DNA of 64,000 bases from Flavobacterium sp. SUN052 (GTDB lineage: Bacteria > Bacteroidota > Bacteroidia > Flavobacteriales > Flavobacteriaceae), in contig NZ_JAPQNS010000014.1 of the NCBI RefSeq assembly GCF_028867935.1, positions 139,304-203,303 on the forward strand, read 5' to 3'. This document shows positions 33,882 to 41,719 of the stretch, piece after piece. The position numbers and the translations under genes are program-made. Positions within the stretch are counted from its first letter, which is position 1. Every line of letters begins with the position of its first letter. A model generated the notes under the pieces. The model saw nothing but the letters and a program-made list of their open reading frames with translations, was not told the DNA's origin and ran no database searches.

Positions 33882-35226
33882 GCAACCAGATTATACCGAA
33901 CTCCCGTACCCGGTAGAAACGCCAGTTTCAGCACCGGTACGTGCCGAAAGGTCAACCCAAGCGACCGGTACGCCGTGGTCCGGCATCCCGGAGCGGGATC
34001 GCCCTAAATCGATTAACGAAGTGCTGAAGGATAAGCGGTTTTGGATCGTCGCCCCGGTACTGCTGATCGCGCTGGGATCAACTGTCTATTTCTTGAAAGC
34101 ACGGTCTGATGAGCCGCAGAAGCCACTCATCAACAACGTTAATTCGACCATTCCGAACGCCCAGACGGATAGTGTTCCCAAATCGAAATTAGAACTCCAG
34201 GCCGCCGAGCAGCGCATGGACAAGAGTCGGCAATCCAGCGTGAACGGTATGCAAACCGGCGTTTCGGGTCAGCAATTACCCGAAACAGCATCGGCTGGAC
34301 TTCCCTCGACACTTGACCCATACCTGTACAAACAGCAACGACAGCCCGAAGCCTCCGACCCGGAATTGGCGGCAATGGATTCATTGTACAATCCCACACC
34401 GACTGTGCGGCCTCGTGCGGGTAGCCGTGTTCAATCACGAAGCCGGTCGCGCTTGATGCCCGCCGACATTGAAGCTTCACTACCGGATGAGTTTGACGAG
34501 GAGTTACGCCCGCGCAATGACCAGAAACAGACGGATGATCGTCAGCGTTTGCTGGCCCTATTGACCGAATACAAACGCGATAAGGAAGCCAAAGCTGCTG
34601 CCGCCCGCGAAGGTGAACGGCCCCGAAAAGCGGAGTCGGGTGCGGTTGTCTCGACGCTGGGCGAACCGACTAATCGACGATGGAATGGTTTCTATGGGTT
34701 GTATTCGTCCGATCAGAAAGGCCAGCAGGAAGCAGCACTGACCGAAGACCTCGGCACTATCCGGGCCGTAATTCACCACGACCAACAGATTATGGACGGG
34801 GGGCGGGTGCAGCTTCGCTTGCTGGAGCCGGTCAGGGTGCGGGGTATGAAAATTCCGGCGAATACGATCATTTACGGGGTAGGTAGTTTCGGAGCCGAGC
34901 GGGTGAGCATCGGCATCACCAACCTACAATATGAGGGGCGTATTTTCCCAATCAAGCTGACGGTTCATGACATGGACGGTATGCCGGGCGTATTTGTCCC
35001 GAACGTACTGGCCGCTCAGGAGGGCAAGCAGCTATTGGGACAGGCTGTCGGCGGAGTCAACTATAACTTGAATGGCACGTCGGCAACGAATGCCCGAACA
35101 GCCGCAACGATGGCGGGTATCTCGGTCGCGCAGTCAGGGCTATCGGGGGCGCAGGGCGTATTGCAACGAAAAATCACCCAACAGAAAGCGACGCTGAAAG
35201 GCAACTATTATGTGCTGCTCAAATGA
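33835..35226 (+). CDS. traM: TraM, VirB10-like conjugation protein
   Basis: The 463-residue protein has an N-terminal cytoplasmic region, one membrane helix at about 66-88 (FWIVAPVLLIALGSTVYFLK), a long proline- and glutamine-rich periplasmic linker (90-260), and a C-terminal TraM domain (about 270-460) with RWNGFYGLYSSDQKGQQEAA, IRAVIHHDQQIMDGGRVQLR, GRIFPIKLTVHDMDGMPG and a Gly/Ala-rich end. It bridges inner and outer membranes of the transfer channel, like VirB10. Confidence 0.9.
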   Translation: MNDTDLTQPDDLVNDEQPDYTELPYPVETPVSAPVRAERSTQATGTPWSGIPERDRPKSINEVLKDKRFWIVAPVLLIALGSTVYFLKARSDEPQKPLINNVNSTIPNAQTDSVPKSKLELQAAEQRMDKSRQSSVNGMQTGVSGQQLPETASAGLPSTLDPYLYKQQRQPEASDPELAAMDSLYNPTPTVRPRAGSRVQSRSRSRLMPADIEASLPDEFDEELRPRNDQKQTDDRQRLLALLTEYKRDKEAKAAAAREGERPRKAESGAVVSTLGEPTNRRWNGFYGLYSSDQKGQQEAALTEDLGTIRAVIHHDQQIMDGGRVQLRLLEPVRVRGMKIPANTIIYGVGSFGAERVSIGITNLQYEGRIFPIKLTVHDMDGMPGVFVPNVLAAQEGKQLLGQAVGGVNYNLNGTSATNARTAATMAGISVAQSGLSGAQGVLQRKITQQKATLKGNYYVLLK

Positions 35227-35251
35227 GTCGCCTAACTAAAAACGTACTCGA

Positions 35252-36385
35252 ATGAAACGACTTATTTTTTCGGTCAGTGCGCTACTGACGCTGATGACCC
35301 CGGTTCTGGCCCAACGCCAACCCAATCTCATCAAACAAACACCTACAAAATTTCTGGCCAAACGGGATGCGAAACCGCTGCCACCTGCCCGATCACCCGT
35401 CCCGACTGATGTTGCTCAGCCCGCACTACCTGAACAAACCCGACCGATTCGACCTGATAGCGTTCGTCTGGTGTCGCCCTCGTCGCAACCGGCTTTGGCA
35501 GATAATATAGTGCCGGCATCGCTGGCCATTCGTACTTCGCCGGAGGTGCCGATTCATCAACAGAATGTAATCCGGTCGTATTACGTGGATCTGGCCTACA
35601 ACAAAACCATCTCGATCATCTTCCCGGCGGCTGTACGGTCGGTGGATTTGGGTAGCCGCAGCATCATGGCTGACAAAGGGGCCGATGTCGAGAATGTGCT
35701 GAAAGTGAAGGCATCACAGATTGGCTTTAACGAAACCAATTTCGCCGTGATGACCGCCGACGGTAAGTTTTACAGTTTCGTGGTCAACTACAACGAGACT
35801 CCGGCAGTGCTGGCACTCAACCTTACTGGGCCAACCAGTGCGCCGGAACGGGATCGCCCAGAGCAGGTAAGCTTGGATAATCGAACTCAATACATGAATG
35901 GAACCAACACCCAGGATGGAAGCATTCAGTTTGCCGGGGTCAAGGCCACGCAGTCCGACATCGTTTATAATTGTAACCGCATCGTCCGGCACCGGAAACG
36001 AGGCAAACGCGGAGCCGAAGCTAACAAGATGGAAGCCCGGTTGCGCGGCCTGTTCGTGAAGGAAAACGTGCTGTATTACCGACTTGCCATCGAAAACAAA
36101 TCGAACCTCAATTACGACATTGATTACGTCCGCTACTTTGTGGTGGACAGCAAAACGGCCAAACTGACTTCCCGGCAGGAAATCGAGTTGCGGCCGATCT
36201 ACGTCTACAACGATGCCATTACGACCGTGCGGGGACACCGGAAAGTTGAGCGGGTTTATGCTTTCCAGCGGTTCACCATCCCCAACAACAAGCAATTGCT
36301 CATCGTGATCGGCGAGCAGGGTGGTGGGCGCGAACTTGCTTTCTCAGTGCAAAACAAAGACATCATGAAAGCCCGAACTCTATAG
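35252..36385 (+). CDS. traN: TraN (DUF4138), VirB9-like outer-membrane-associated protein
   Basis: The 377-residue product has a signal peptide (RLIFSVSALLTLMTPVLAQ), a proline-rich linker, and a DUF4138 domain (about 105-370) with YYVDLAYNKTISIIFPAAVR, SVDLGSRSIMADKGADVENV, LKVKASQIGFNETNFAVMTA and YDIDYVRYFVVDSKTAKLTS. It is the TraN subunit of the outer-membrane core complex. It is the last gene of the operon, followed 16 bp later by a strong terminator; TraO, TraP and TraQ homologues are not visible after it. Confidence 0.9.
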   Translation: MKRLIFSVSALLTLMTPVLAQRQPNLIKQTPTKFLAKRDAKPLPPARSPVPTDVAQPALPEQTRPIRPDSVRLVSPSSQPALADNIVPASLAIRTSPEVPIHQQNVIRSYYVDLAYNKTISIIFPAAVRSVDLGSRSIMADKGADVENVLKVKASQIGFNETNFAVMTADGKFYSFVVNYNETPAVLALNLTGPTSAPERDRPEQVSLDNRTQYMNGTNTQDGSIQFAGVKATQSDIVYNCNRIVRHRKRGKRGAEANKMEARLRGLFVKENVLYYRLAIENKSNLNYDIDYVRYFVVDSKTAKLTSRQEIELRPIYVYNDAITTVRGHRKVERVYAFQRFTIPNNKQLLIVIGEQGGGRELAFSVQNKDIMKARTL

Positions 36386-36401
36386 CCAGGCTGCACCCCC
36401 A

Positions 36402-36441
36402 AAATGCCGAATGCCCCGCTCACACGGGGCATTCGGCATTT
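36402..36441. terminator. 17-bp bidirectional terminator closing the tra operon
   Basis: AAATGCCGAATGCCCCG (36402-36418), loop CTCACA, CGGGGCATTCGGCATTT (36425-36441): a perfect 17-bp stem with an A run on the left and T on the right. It sits between the convergent traN (+) and a 48-residue membrane-protein gene (-) and should terminate both. Confidence 0.9.
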
Positions 36442-36466
36442 ACGTACTTTTGTCTTATTGGCGGGT

Positions 36467-36613
36467 CTACTGCTGGCGCAATTGCCGACGGGCTGCGTCC
36501 AGCTTCATTTCGTCAATATCCCGTTGCAGTTTGTTGATACGCTGCCGCTGGCGTTCCTGCATAAAGCCCCTTACGAAGAAAAACAGGAAGAAAACCACAA
36601 ATCCGATTACCAT
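36467..36613 (-). CDS. Small membrane protein, 48 residues
   Basis: The minus strand from ATG 36613 encodes MVIGFVVFFLFFFVRGFMQE, then QRQRINKLQRDIDEMKLDAA and RRQLRQQ, stop TAG at 36467. One N-terminal membrane helix (residues 1-17) is followed by an amphipathic, charged coiled-coil helix. A clear Shine-Dalgarno sequence (AAAGGAG) lies 9 nt before the ATG, unusual in this region and strong support that it is translated. The plus-strand frame over the same bases starts inside the terminator hairpin and is not credible. Such small anchored coiled coils often modify larger membrane complexes, here possibly the adjacent transfer channel (inference). Confidence 0.65.
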   Translation of the reverse strand: MVIGFVVFFLFFFVRGFMQERQRQRINKLQRDIDEMKLDAARRQLRQQ

Positions 36614-36739
36614 CTCGCACACTCCTTTCTATCCAATGAACGGATTTAAGTTTATTTGACCGAAAGTTATGGGAAAGTGGAAAAATAGTCAAGTGGAAGG
36701 CTCACTACCGGACGATTAGAGAATAAGCCTTCGAACGTG

Positions 36740-36807
36740 TAATGATTCCCAGAGTTCGAGCCCCCTCCTAAGCCTCAAAGTGGTGGCTCGAACTCTGGGA
36801 ATCATTA
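36740..36807. repeat. 23-bp perfect inverted repeat
   Basis: TAATGATTCCCAGAGTTCGA plus GCC (36740-36762) pairs perfectly with 36785-36807, with a 22-nt loop. It lies 22 bp after the ABC permease stop (36829, minus strand), so it may be a terminator, though no T-tract follows. It could also be a small palindromic mobile element. The flanks 36614-36739 show no gene. Confidence 0.7.
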
Positions 36808-36828
36808 TACCTCAACAAAAACAATGTT

Positions 36829-37563
36829 TTACCCCTGGTTTTTATAGACCCGCATTGCAAAGACATAAGCCACAAGCATAATACCGATGCACCAGGCCAA
36901 AGCAACCCATATCTCATCACCTACCGGCTGGTTTGAGAGTAGCGCACGAATCGTTTCCAATATCGAGGTAACCGGCTGATTTTCGGCAAAAGCCCGGACA
37001 GGCCCCGGCATAGACGTAGTAGGTACAAACGCTGAACTGAGAAAAGGCAAGAAGTGAATCGCAAAGGCAATTCCACTGACACCATCCACCGATTTCGCGG
37101 ATAAGCCAACAATTACCGCAACCCATGTCAGGGTCAGCGTGAACAAGGCGAATATGCTAAACACAGCAAACCACGACAATACGCCTGCGGGCGAACGGAA
37201 GCCCATCACTAATGCTACAAGAATGACGACAACAACCGAAATCAAATTGGATACCAACGAGGTCAGCACATGCCCCCACAGAGGAGCTGAGCGGGCAATC
37301 GGCATGGAGTGGAACCGCTCGAAGATACCCCGCTGCTTGTCTAATAACAGGCGGTAGGACACGTAGCCGATACCGTTGGCAATGGTAATCAGCAGTATGC
37401 CGGGCAACAGGTAATTCACATAGTTATCTGTGCCGGCTTGGATGGCACCGCCTAACACATAAACGAACAGCAGCATAATCGCAATCGGCGAGAGGCAGAC
37501 CGTCATGATGGTATCCACGCTCCGAAAAATATGGCGCAGGCTACGGCCAAGCATAACGCCCAT
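36829..37563 (-). CDS. ABC-2 type transporter permease (drug-exporter DrrB-like)
   Basis: The 244-residue protein has about six membrane segments (for example IMTVCLSPIAIMLLFVYVLG, YLLPGILLITIANGIGYVSY, NLISVVVVILVALVMGFRSP, FAVFSIFALFTLTLTWVAVI, the last near VALAWCIGIMLVAYVFAM), typical of ABC-2 permeases of the daunorubicin type. The start at ATG 37563 is the first in frame after an upstream stop. It is 33 bp after the ATPase gene and pairs with it to make an exporter; the substrate is unknown. Confidence 0.87.
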   Translation of the reverse strand: MGVMLGRSLRHIFRSVDTIMTVCLSPIAIMLLFVYVLGGAIQAGTDNYVNYLLPGILLITIANGIGYVSYRLLLDKQRGIFERFHSMPIARSAPLWGHVLTSLVSNLISVVVVILVALVMGFRSPAGVLSWFAVFSIFALFTLTLTWVAVIVGLSAKSVDGVSGIAFAIHFLPFLSSAFVPTTSMPGPVRAFAENQPVTSILETIRALLSNQPVGDEIWVALAWCIGIMLVAYVFAMRVYKNQG

Positions 37564-37596
37564 ATCCGTGAAAAAATAGCTCTTTGTCGTTTACAT

Positions 37597-38367
37597 TTAG
37601 TTTATCTCCTTTTTGCCAACGATTGCGAGGAATATCTCCTCCAGTGTCGGCTGTTTTTCAATATATTCCACTTTTTCGGGCGGGAAAAACTTTTTCAGTT
37701 CCTCAAACGAACCGCTCACGATAATCCTGCCCTCGTGAAGAATGACAATTCGGTCGGCGAGTTGTTCAGCCTCGTCCAAATACTGTGTGGTCAAGAATAT
37801 CGTCGTGCCGCCGTCGGAAAGTTCCCTGATAATCTGCCAAAACTCGATACGAACTTCGGGGTCAAGCCCGGTAGTTGGCTCGTCGAGGAAAATAATGTGC
37901 GGTTTTCCCACAAGGCTCATAGCGATGTCGAGCCTACGGCGCATACCGCCTGAGTACGTGGAAACCCTACGGTCGGCGGCATCGGTCAGGCCGAAGCGGT
38001 TCAGTAGATCGTCCGCCATCTGATGCGGATTTTTGAGATGCCGCAGTCTGGCAATCATAATCAAGTTTTCGCGCCCGGTCAATATCTCGTCCACAGCGAC
38101 AAACTGCCCGGTTAGGCTGATCGACTGCCGCACGCTGTCGGGCTTTGACGCAACATCGAATCCGTTTATGATAGCAGTTCCGCTATACTGTCTAAGCAGC
38201 GTAGTCAGGATTTTGACAATAGTTGTCTTGCCCGCACCGTTCGAGCCGAGCAGGGCGAAAATAGTGCCCGGCTCCACGTCAAAATCGACTCCTTTCAGCA
38301 CGTAAAGCTGCTTGTAGTACTTTTTCAGCCCGTTCACCGAGATGGCCTTTTCATTTTGCCTATCCAT
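37597..38367 (-). CDS. ABC transporter ATP-binding protein (DrrA-like)
   Basis: The 256-residue ATPase has Walker A GSNGAGKT (41-48), signature TYSGGMRRRLDIAMSL, Walker B IIFLDEPTTGLD and a switch histidine region (FLTTQYLDEAEQLADRIVIL). It belongs to the daunorubicin-resistance type with a partner permease directly downstream. Upstream, 12 bp away, is the XRE-pentapeptide gene, so the three form one operon. The pair likely exports an amphipathic drug or peptide; regulated export by the XRE protein is an inference. Confidence 0.9.
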   Translation of the reverse strand: MDRQNEKAISVNGLKKYYKQLYVLKGVDFDVEPGTIFALLGSNGAGKTTIVKILTTLLRQYSGTAIINGFDVASKPDSVRQSISLTGQFVAVDEILTGRENLIMIARLRHLKNPHQMADDLLNRFGLTDAADRRVSTYSGGMRRRLDIAMSLVGKPHIIFLDEPTTGLDPEVRIEFWQIIRELSDGGTTIFLTTQYLDEAEQLADRIVILHEGRIIVSGSFEELKKFFPPEKVEYIEKQPTLEEIFLAIVGKKEIN

Positions 38368-38379
38368 TTTCCCTTAGAT

Positions 38380-39300
38380 TTAAATAACGGTAACCTTCGA
38401 CAAATCGGCTCCCATGCCTTTGAGCACGGCACAGGTCAGCTTATCCATTGTCGCGCCGTCAAAGCACATAGGTTTTTTCTTAGACATATGCGCTGAACGG
38501 AACGATACATTTTTGAGTGTTGCGCCTTTAAACGTAACTTCGTTGAGGGTCGTCTCGTCAAACTTGACACCAATAAAGGTTTGCCCGTCCAGACATAGCC
38601 CCCGCAAATCGGAATGCCGAAAGTCCACGCCGTTAAAGGTGCAATCTTCAAAAATTACTTTTCTGAGGTCGGTAGCGGTCAGCTTAACATCGGTCAGTGC
38701 TACATCTTTAAATTTTACTCCGTCCAGCCCTGACGCGCTGAAGTTAGTACGCACCAGGATGGATTCGTTAAAACGCGCATCCCTAAGGTCAGTACCAGAT
38801 ATGTTGCAGTCGGTCAGGTTAGCACCATCAAAATCGGCTTCACGCACGTCGCTGCCCGCAAACGAACTGCCCGTCAAGTCCGCACCCGCAAAGCTGGAGG
38901 CACGCAATGCGCTTCCTTCAAATTTTCCTTTATGCGTGATAACGCCCGCGAAATCGCTCTTTGGCAGGTTGCTACCGCTAAAATTAGTTAGTAACTCACT
39001 CGCCGGAGTGGGAGAGGGATTATCAACCTCCCATACCGTTTGCTTAGGGCTGTCATTGGTCATTTTAGAGGTTGTTTCGGTGGCGGCAGATTGAAAGCCC
39101 TCTGAAAAATAGTTGAGGTCAACGCCCAGAATTTCTGCAAGACGGTTGAACGTAGTAATATCCGGCATTGATTCGCCCCGCTCCCACTTTCCTACTGCCT
39201 GTGGGCTAATGAACAGACGTTGAGCGAGTTCGGCTTGAGAAATAGTTATTCTCTTCCGTGCTTCAGAAATTTTATCGCCAATTGTTTTGGTGTTTACCAT
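38380..39300 (-). CDS. XRE regulator fused to pentapeptide repeats
   Basis: The 306-residue protein has an HTH_XRE domain at about residues 8-62 (KISEARKRITISQAELAQRL, FISPQAVGKWERGESMPD), a short linker, and a pentapeptide-repeat domain from about 115 to 290 with many A(D/N)LxX-type repeats (SFAGADLTGSSFAGSDVREA, DFDGANLTDCNISGTDLRDA, VDFRHSDLRGLCLDGQTFIG). The tail (KLTCAVLKGMGADLSKVTVI) is unlike the repeats. Pentapeptide domains mimic DNA or bind proteins, so this is a DNA-binding head with a rigid beta-helix body. It is first in an operon with an ABC exporter, and its own promoter is preceded by three copies of a 12-bp site. Confidence 0.87.
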   Translation of the reverse strand: MVNTKTIGDKISEARKRITISQAELAQRLFISPQAVGKWERGESMPDITTFNRLAEILGVDLNYFSEGFQSAATETTSKMTNDSPKQTVWEVDNPSPTPASELLTNFSGSNLPKSDFAGVITHKGKFEGSALRASSFAGADLTGSSFAGSDVREADFDGANLTDCNISGTDLRDARFNESILVRTNFSASGLDGVKFKDVALTDVKLTATDLRKVIFEDCTFNGVDFRHSDLRGLCLDGQTFIGVKFDETTLNEVTFKGATLKNVSFRSAHMSKKKPMCFDGATMDKLTCAVLKGMGADLSKVTVI

Positions 39301-39329
39301 CAGTGATTTTCATTTTGTTTTCGATGCTG

Positions 39330-39428
39330 CAAAGGTATTCTGACCCATTTCCAGCGTCAATAAAAATGCAAACACTTATAGTTGTAATCACGCTACTTAT
39401 AGTTGTTATTCAACAACTATAAGTAGCG
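39330..39428 (-). promoter_or_regulatory. Promoter and triple operator of the XRE-pentapeptide operon
   Basis: On the minus strand TTGACG (39355-39360) and TACCTTTG (39330-39337) form a near-perfect Bacteroidetes promoter with a 20-bp spacer after TTG. Upstream lie three copies of ACTTATAGTTGT: one direct at about 39374-39385 and two as a perfect 17-bp inverted repeat (39391-39407 and 39412-39428, loop ATTC). Sites upstream of -33 suggest activation rather than occlusion. Confidence 0.75.
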
Positions 39429-39501
39429 TATGCCGGGATTTGAGGGTTAATGGTTTGGGGAGAGCAGAAAACTACTTGCTGCAATCATAAATTGCGCAAA
39501 A

Positions 39502-40536
39502 TCACTGTATAGTAATTTTGTATTTTAACGTGGCCGGGTTTTCACTCAGCCACGCTCGTGTTAAGGCCGAAACCGCTTCTGGCTCCACCTCCTCAGCTAT
39601 GCCTTTCAGCATATAATCAACGGCTTTTTGTGCCTGGCCCGATGCCCGGAAAATCAGCGTTTTGTCGCCTTTGAGAGCGTTGAGCCAGTTTTGCAGGTAA
39701 GCGGCTGCATTGGTCAGTAGCGGAATGCCGCCCAGCCGGGGGTCGGTTAGGTCAAGGCCGCAACTGCTGGCTAAGTAACAGGCTCCGATTTCGGCGGTTA
39801 ATTCTTCTTTGGCGTACCGCTCCCCGCCGAATCCATCAGATTGTACCAACTCCTCCCGGTTCAGCCGGTCGCGGTGGCCGGTCGAGTGAACGAGTTCATG
39901 GAACAGGACGCTGTAATACGCTTCCGGGCAGTCGAACGCTGAGGGGCGGGGCATATTCACGTAATCGAACAGGGGGCTGTAAAACGCGCGGGCCGGGTCG
40001 CGGTGGACAATATCCGGGGCGTTTTGGTAGCTGGCATAAACCGCGTCGCAAGCCTCAATCCGGTACGCTTCAGTAATGGCTTCGGGGGGCAAGAGCTTCG
40101 GTAACTCAATCGTTACGCCCTCTATGTCGGCCACGTTGAAAACGAAATAATGCTTAAGAAGGGGAACGCCGACCTTTTTCGTTTTGGTCTCGCCCTTTCG
40201 GTTCGTCACCTCTTTTTCTTTTTCCAGTACGTTCCAGAAAACAACCAGATTTCCCCTTGCTCCTTTTCGGATATTGCCCCCCAACTCGGTCGCTTGTTTG
40301 AAGGTTAGGAAGTAGGGACGTTCGTAATTAGCGCATCCCAGCAATACGCTGTTGATACCGGTATAATTTCGTTTGCTCACGAAATTTTGGGCTACCTCAA
40401 CCCGGCCATCTTCGAGAATCCCCCACCGTTTGCGCCAGGGGATGCGGCCTTTTTCCAGTTCGGCCACAATCAGCTCAGTCACGCGGGCATACAGGTCTGT
40501 ACCTCCCCGCTGTGCGGAAGTTTTGGCATTTTGCAT
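39502..40536 (-). CDS. ArdC-like anti-restriction protein (ssDNA-binding plus zincin domain)
   Basis: I set the start at ATG 40536 (344 residues, MQNAKTSAQRGGTDLYARVT) because the upstream in-frame codons belong to the shared leader. Residues about 10-140 match the ArdC N-terminal ssDNA-binding domain (VTELIVAELEKGRIPWRKRW, NFVSKRNYTGINSVLL, KGARGNLVVFWNVLEKEKEV). The rest is a zincin-like metallopeptidase domain with HELVHSTGH (HExxH followed by a third histidine) and the downstream glutamate region KEELTAEIGACYLASSCGLD. ArdC proteins of conjugative plasmids protect incoming DNA from host restriction. It sits in a block with a DarB-like protein under the same leader type. Confidence 0.92.
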   Translation of the reverse strand: MQNAKTSAQRGGTDLYARVTELIVAELEKGRIPWRKRWGILEDGRVEVAQNFVSKRNYTGINSVLLGCANYERPYFLTFKQATELGGNIRKGARGNLVVFWNVLEKEKEVTNRKGETKTKKVGVPLLKHYFVFNVADIEGVTIELPKLLPPEAITEAYRIEACDAVYASYQNAPDIVHRDPARAFYSPLFDYVNMPRPSAFDCPEAYYSVLFHELVHSTGHRDRLNREELVQSDGFGGERYAKEELTAEIGACYLASSCGLDLTDPRLGGIPLLTNAAAYLQNWLNALKGDKTLIFRASGQAQKAVDYMLKGIAEEVEPEAVSALTRAWLSENPATLKYKITIQ

Positions 40537-40543
40537 TGAAGTT

Positions 40544-40666
40544 GCCCGAAGTAACACGTCGGAGCCGCGCTTGAAGAACACTATAAAGATAGGGCACTAT
40601 GGCCATCTATCCAACATATATAGCTGACCAACAGAAGTTTACCCCAAATCCTCTGCCCCCTTTCGT
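40544..40666 (-). promoter_or_regulatory. Promoter plus conserved leader, copy B (ardC-like gene)
   Basis: Minus strand: upstream box ACGAAAGGGGGCAGAG (40651-40666), 36 bp, TTG (40612-40614), 20 bp, TATCTTTA (from 40591), then the leader with GCGCGGCTCCGACGTGTTA and CTTCGGGC to 40544, 7 nt before ATG 40536. The stretch between leader and box is also similar to copy D (shared ATATATAGCTGA), as if the whole 120 bp had been duplicated. Confidence 0.88.
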
Positions 40667-40744
40667 CCATTAATTGATGGTGTTTTTTGTGATTAGGTAT
40701 AGCCTATATTGTGGTGTCAGTGTCTCCGTAGTTGAGTGGGCTGA

Positions 40745-40833
40745 GGGCCGCACTTAGGCGGCTGTCAGCAACTTTATTAGGCCACACGTTTCCGCTGCCC
40801 GACGATAGGAGGAAAGCCAGGAATGGTGTGGCC
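40745..40833. ncRNA. Candidate structured RNA or DNA hairpin pair, copy 1
   Basis: The non-coding region 40667-40915 holds a hairpin GCCGC-ACTTAG-GCGGC (40747-40762) and a long-range stem GGCCACAC (40780-40787) with GTGTGGCC (40826-40833), enclosing CCGACGATAGGA. The same arrangement occurs at 42199-42286 with two compensatory pair changes in the second stem. Strand and function are unknown. Confidence 0.4.
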
Positions 40834-40874
40834 AGTGTAAGCCGAGTGTACGGGCTAGAACGAAAGTTAGAATT

Positions 40875-40903
40875 GTGCAGGCTGGGTCAAACCCAGCCCG
40901 CAC
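40875..40903. terminator. Hairpin after the 40916-41329 gene
   Basis: GTGC-A-GGCTGGG (40875-40886), loop TCAAA, CCCAGCC-C-GCAC (40892-40903): a strong GC stem with one A/C mismatch, 13 bp after the minus-strand gene's stop. No T-tract, so termination is probable but not proven. Confidence 0.6.
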
Positions 40904-40915
40904 AGAATCAAGTCA

Positions 40916-41329
40916 CTAAATTTTAAGTAAAAATTCGGTACTTACTTTGGCTTCGCGGTGTTCATTGTCAATGCTGACCAACACATCAAACTGGTTGTAG
41001 CCCGTCACGGTGCCAGTGGCTCCGGTGCTGGTTAGCTTCACCCGGTCGCCGATGGCGGGTTTGGGTGGCAGGGGTTTGTAAAACCGTTTGAAGTGCTTGC
41101 AGTAGGTCAGGCCAAGCTGCCGGGCGCGGGCGAATAAGTAACCCCAAGCCTGACGGTAAGTGTTGCCGACAAACTTCCAATCATATGCTCTTGCCAGGTC
41201 TTTCCCGGCAACGGTTAGTTGGTAGTCTTCGGTCATGCCAGTAACTCGGATTCTGAAATCTTCCAGCGTCCCCACGGGCGGGGTAGGAGGGGAGTACGCC
41301 GGGCGTTGGGCGTTTTGAGCATTTTGCAT
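40916..41329 (-). CDS. Conjugative-element protein with KOW/SH3-like C-terminus
   Basis: I place the start at ATG 41329 (137 residues, MQNAQNAQRPAYSPPTPPVG). The same ATGCAAAATGC start context follows the leader in the ArdC gene. A proline-rich N-terminus precedes helices (YDWKFVGNTYRQAWGYLFAR), and the C-terminal part looks like a KOW/SH3 barrel (AIGDRVKLTSTGATGTVTGY, NQFDVLVSIDN). No family assigned. It is the last of three minus-strand genes (41994 to 40916). Its own leader (41336-41378) is degenerate and lacks a good promoter, so it probably depends on copy D. Confidence 0.65.
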   Translation of the reverse strand: MQNAQNAQRPAYSPPTPPVGTLEDFRIRVTGMTEDYQLTVAGKDLARAYDWKFVGNTYRQAWGYLFARARQLGLTYCKHFKRFYKPLPPKPAIGDRVKLTSTGATGTVTGYNQFDVLVSIDNEHREAKVSTEFLLKI

Positions 41330-41335
41330 TGAAGT

Positions 41336-41378
41336 TCCCCGAAATGACACCTAGGAGCGGGGCGTTAGTAATCATTTT
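41336..41378 (-). repeat. Degenerate copy C of the leader module
   Basis: On the minus strand CGCTCCTAGGTGTCATTTCG corresponds to the GGCTCCGACGTGTTATTTCG core of copies D and E but has several changes, and the -7 box is lost (TTTCGTAA). It sits in the usual place, just ahead of ATG 41329, suggesting decay of a once-active copy after the gene joined the upstream operon. Confidence 0.6.
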
Positions 41379-41719
41379 ACGAAAACGGGGGATAAATTCG
41401 ATGATAAGCGTAAACCAGTCATGCGTTCAATCGTACTGGTCAATTCCCCGGCATTTACCCTCTCAATGACGATTTCGGTAAACTGCTCGTGGTTGATGAT
41501 GAAAAAGCTAACCTGATAGCTCTTCCCGTCCGGCTGGCATTCTACCCGAATAGATGTGAATCGGCTACCCTTCATTTTCCACTGCAACGCATTCTTTCGA
41601 TTGTCTAAGCTAAATCTGCTGGCCCTCATTTGGGCAAAGGCCAGCGGGCCGATTTGGTTGTAAACACCCTGAACGCGGGTGTTTGTCGCTCGACTCAACG
41701 GGTTGTTTGCGCGGGTCAT
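41372..41719 (-). CDS. Hypothetical protein, 115 residues
   Basis: The frame begins at ATG 41719, overlapping the stop of the upstream gene by 4 bp (ATGA). It encodes a mixed alpha/beta protein (RASRFSLDNRKNALQWKMKG, SRFTSIRVECQPDGKSYQVS, FFIINHEQFTEIVIERVNAG) with no membrane segment and no catalytic motif. It is the middle gene of the three-gene operon under promoter copy D. Family not recognised. Confidence 0.6.
   Translation of the reverse strand: MTRANNPLSRATNTRVQGVYNQIGPLAFAQMRASRFSLDNRKNALQWKMKGSRFTSIRVECQPDGKSYQVSFFIINHEQFTEIVIERVNAGELTSTIERMTGLRLSSNLSPVFVK

Noticed and set aside
36404..36649. Plus-strand 81-codon frame after traN
   Set aside because: Its start lies inside a 17-bp terminator hairpin and it is antisense to the better-supported 48-residue gene.
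36740..36765. tRNA-like TTCGAGCC in the inverted repeat
   Set aside because: No cloverleaf can be drawn; it is one arm of a simple palindrome.
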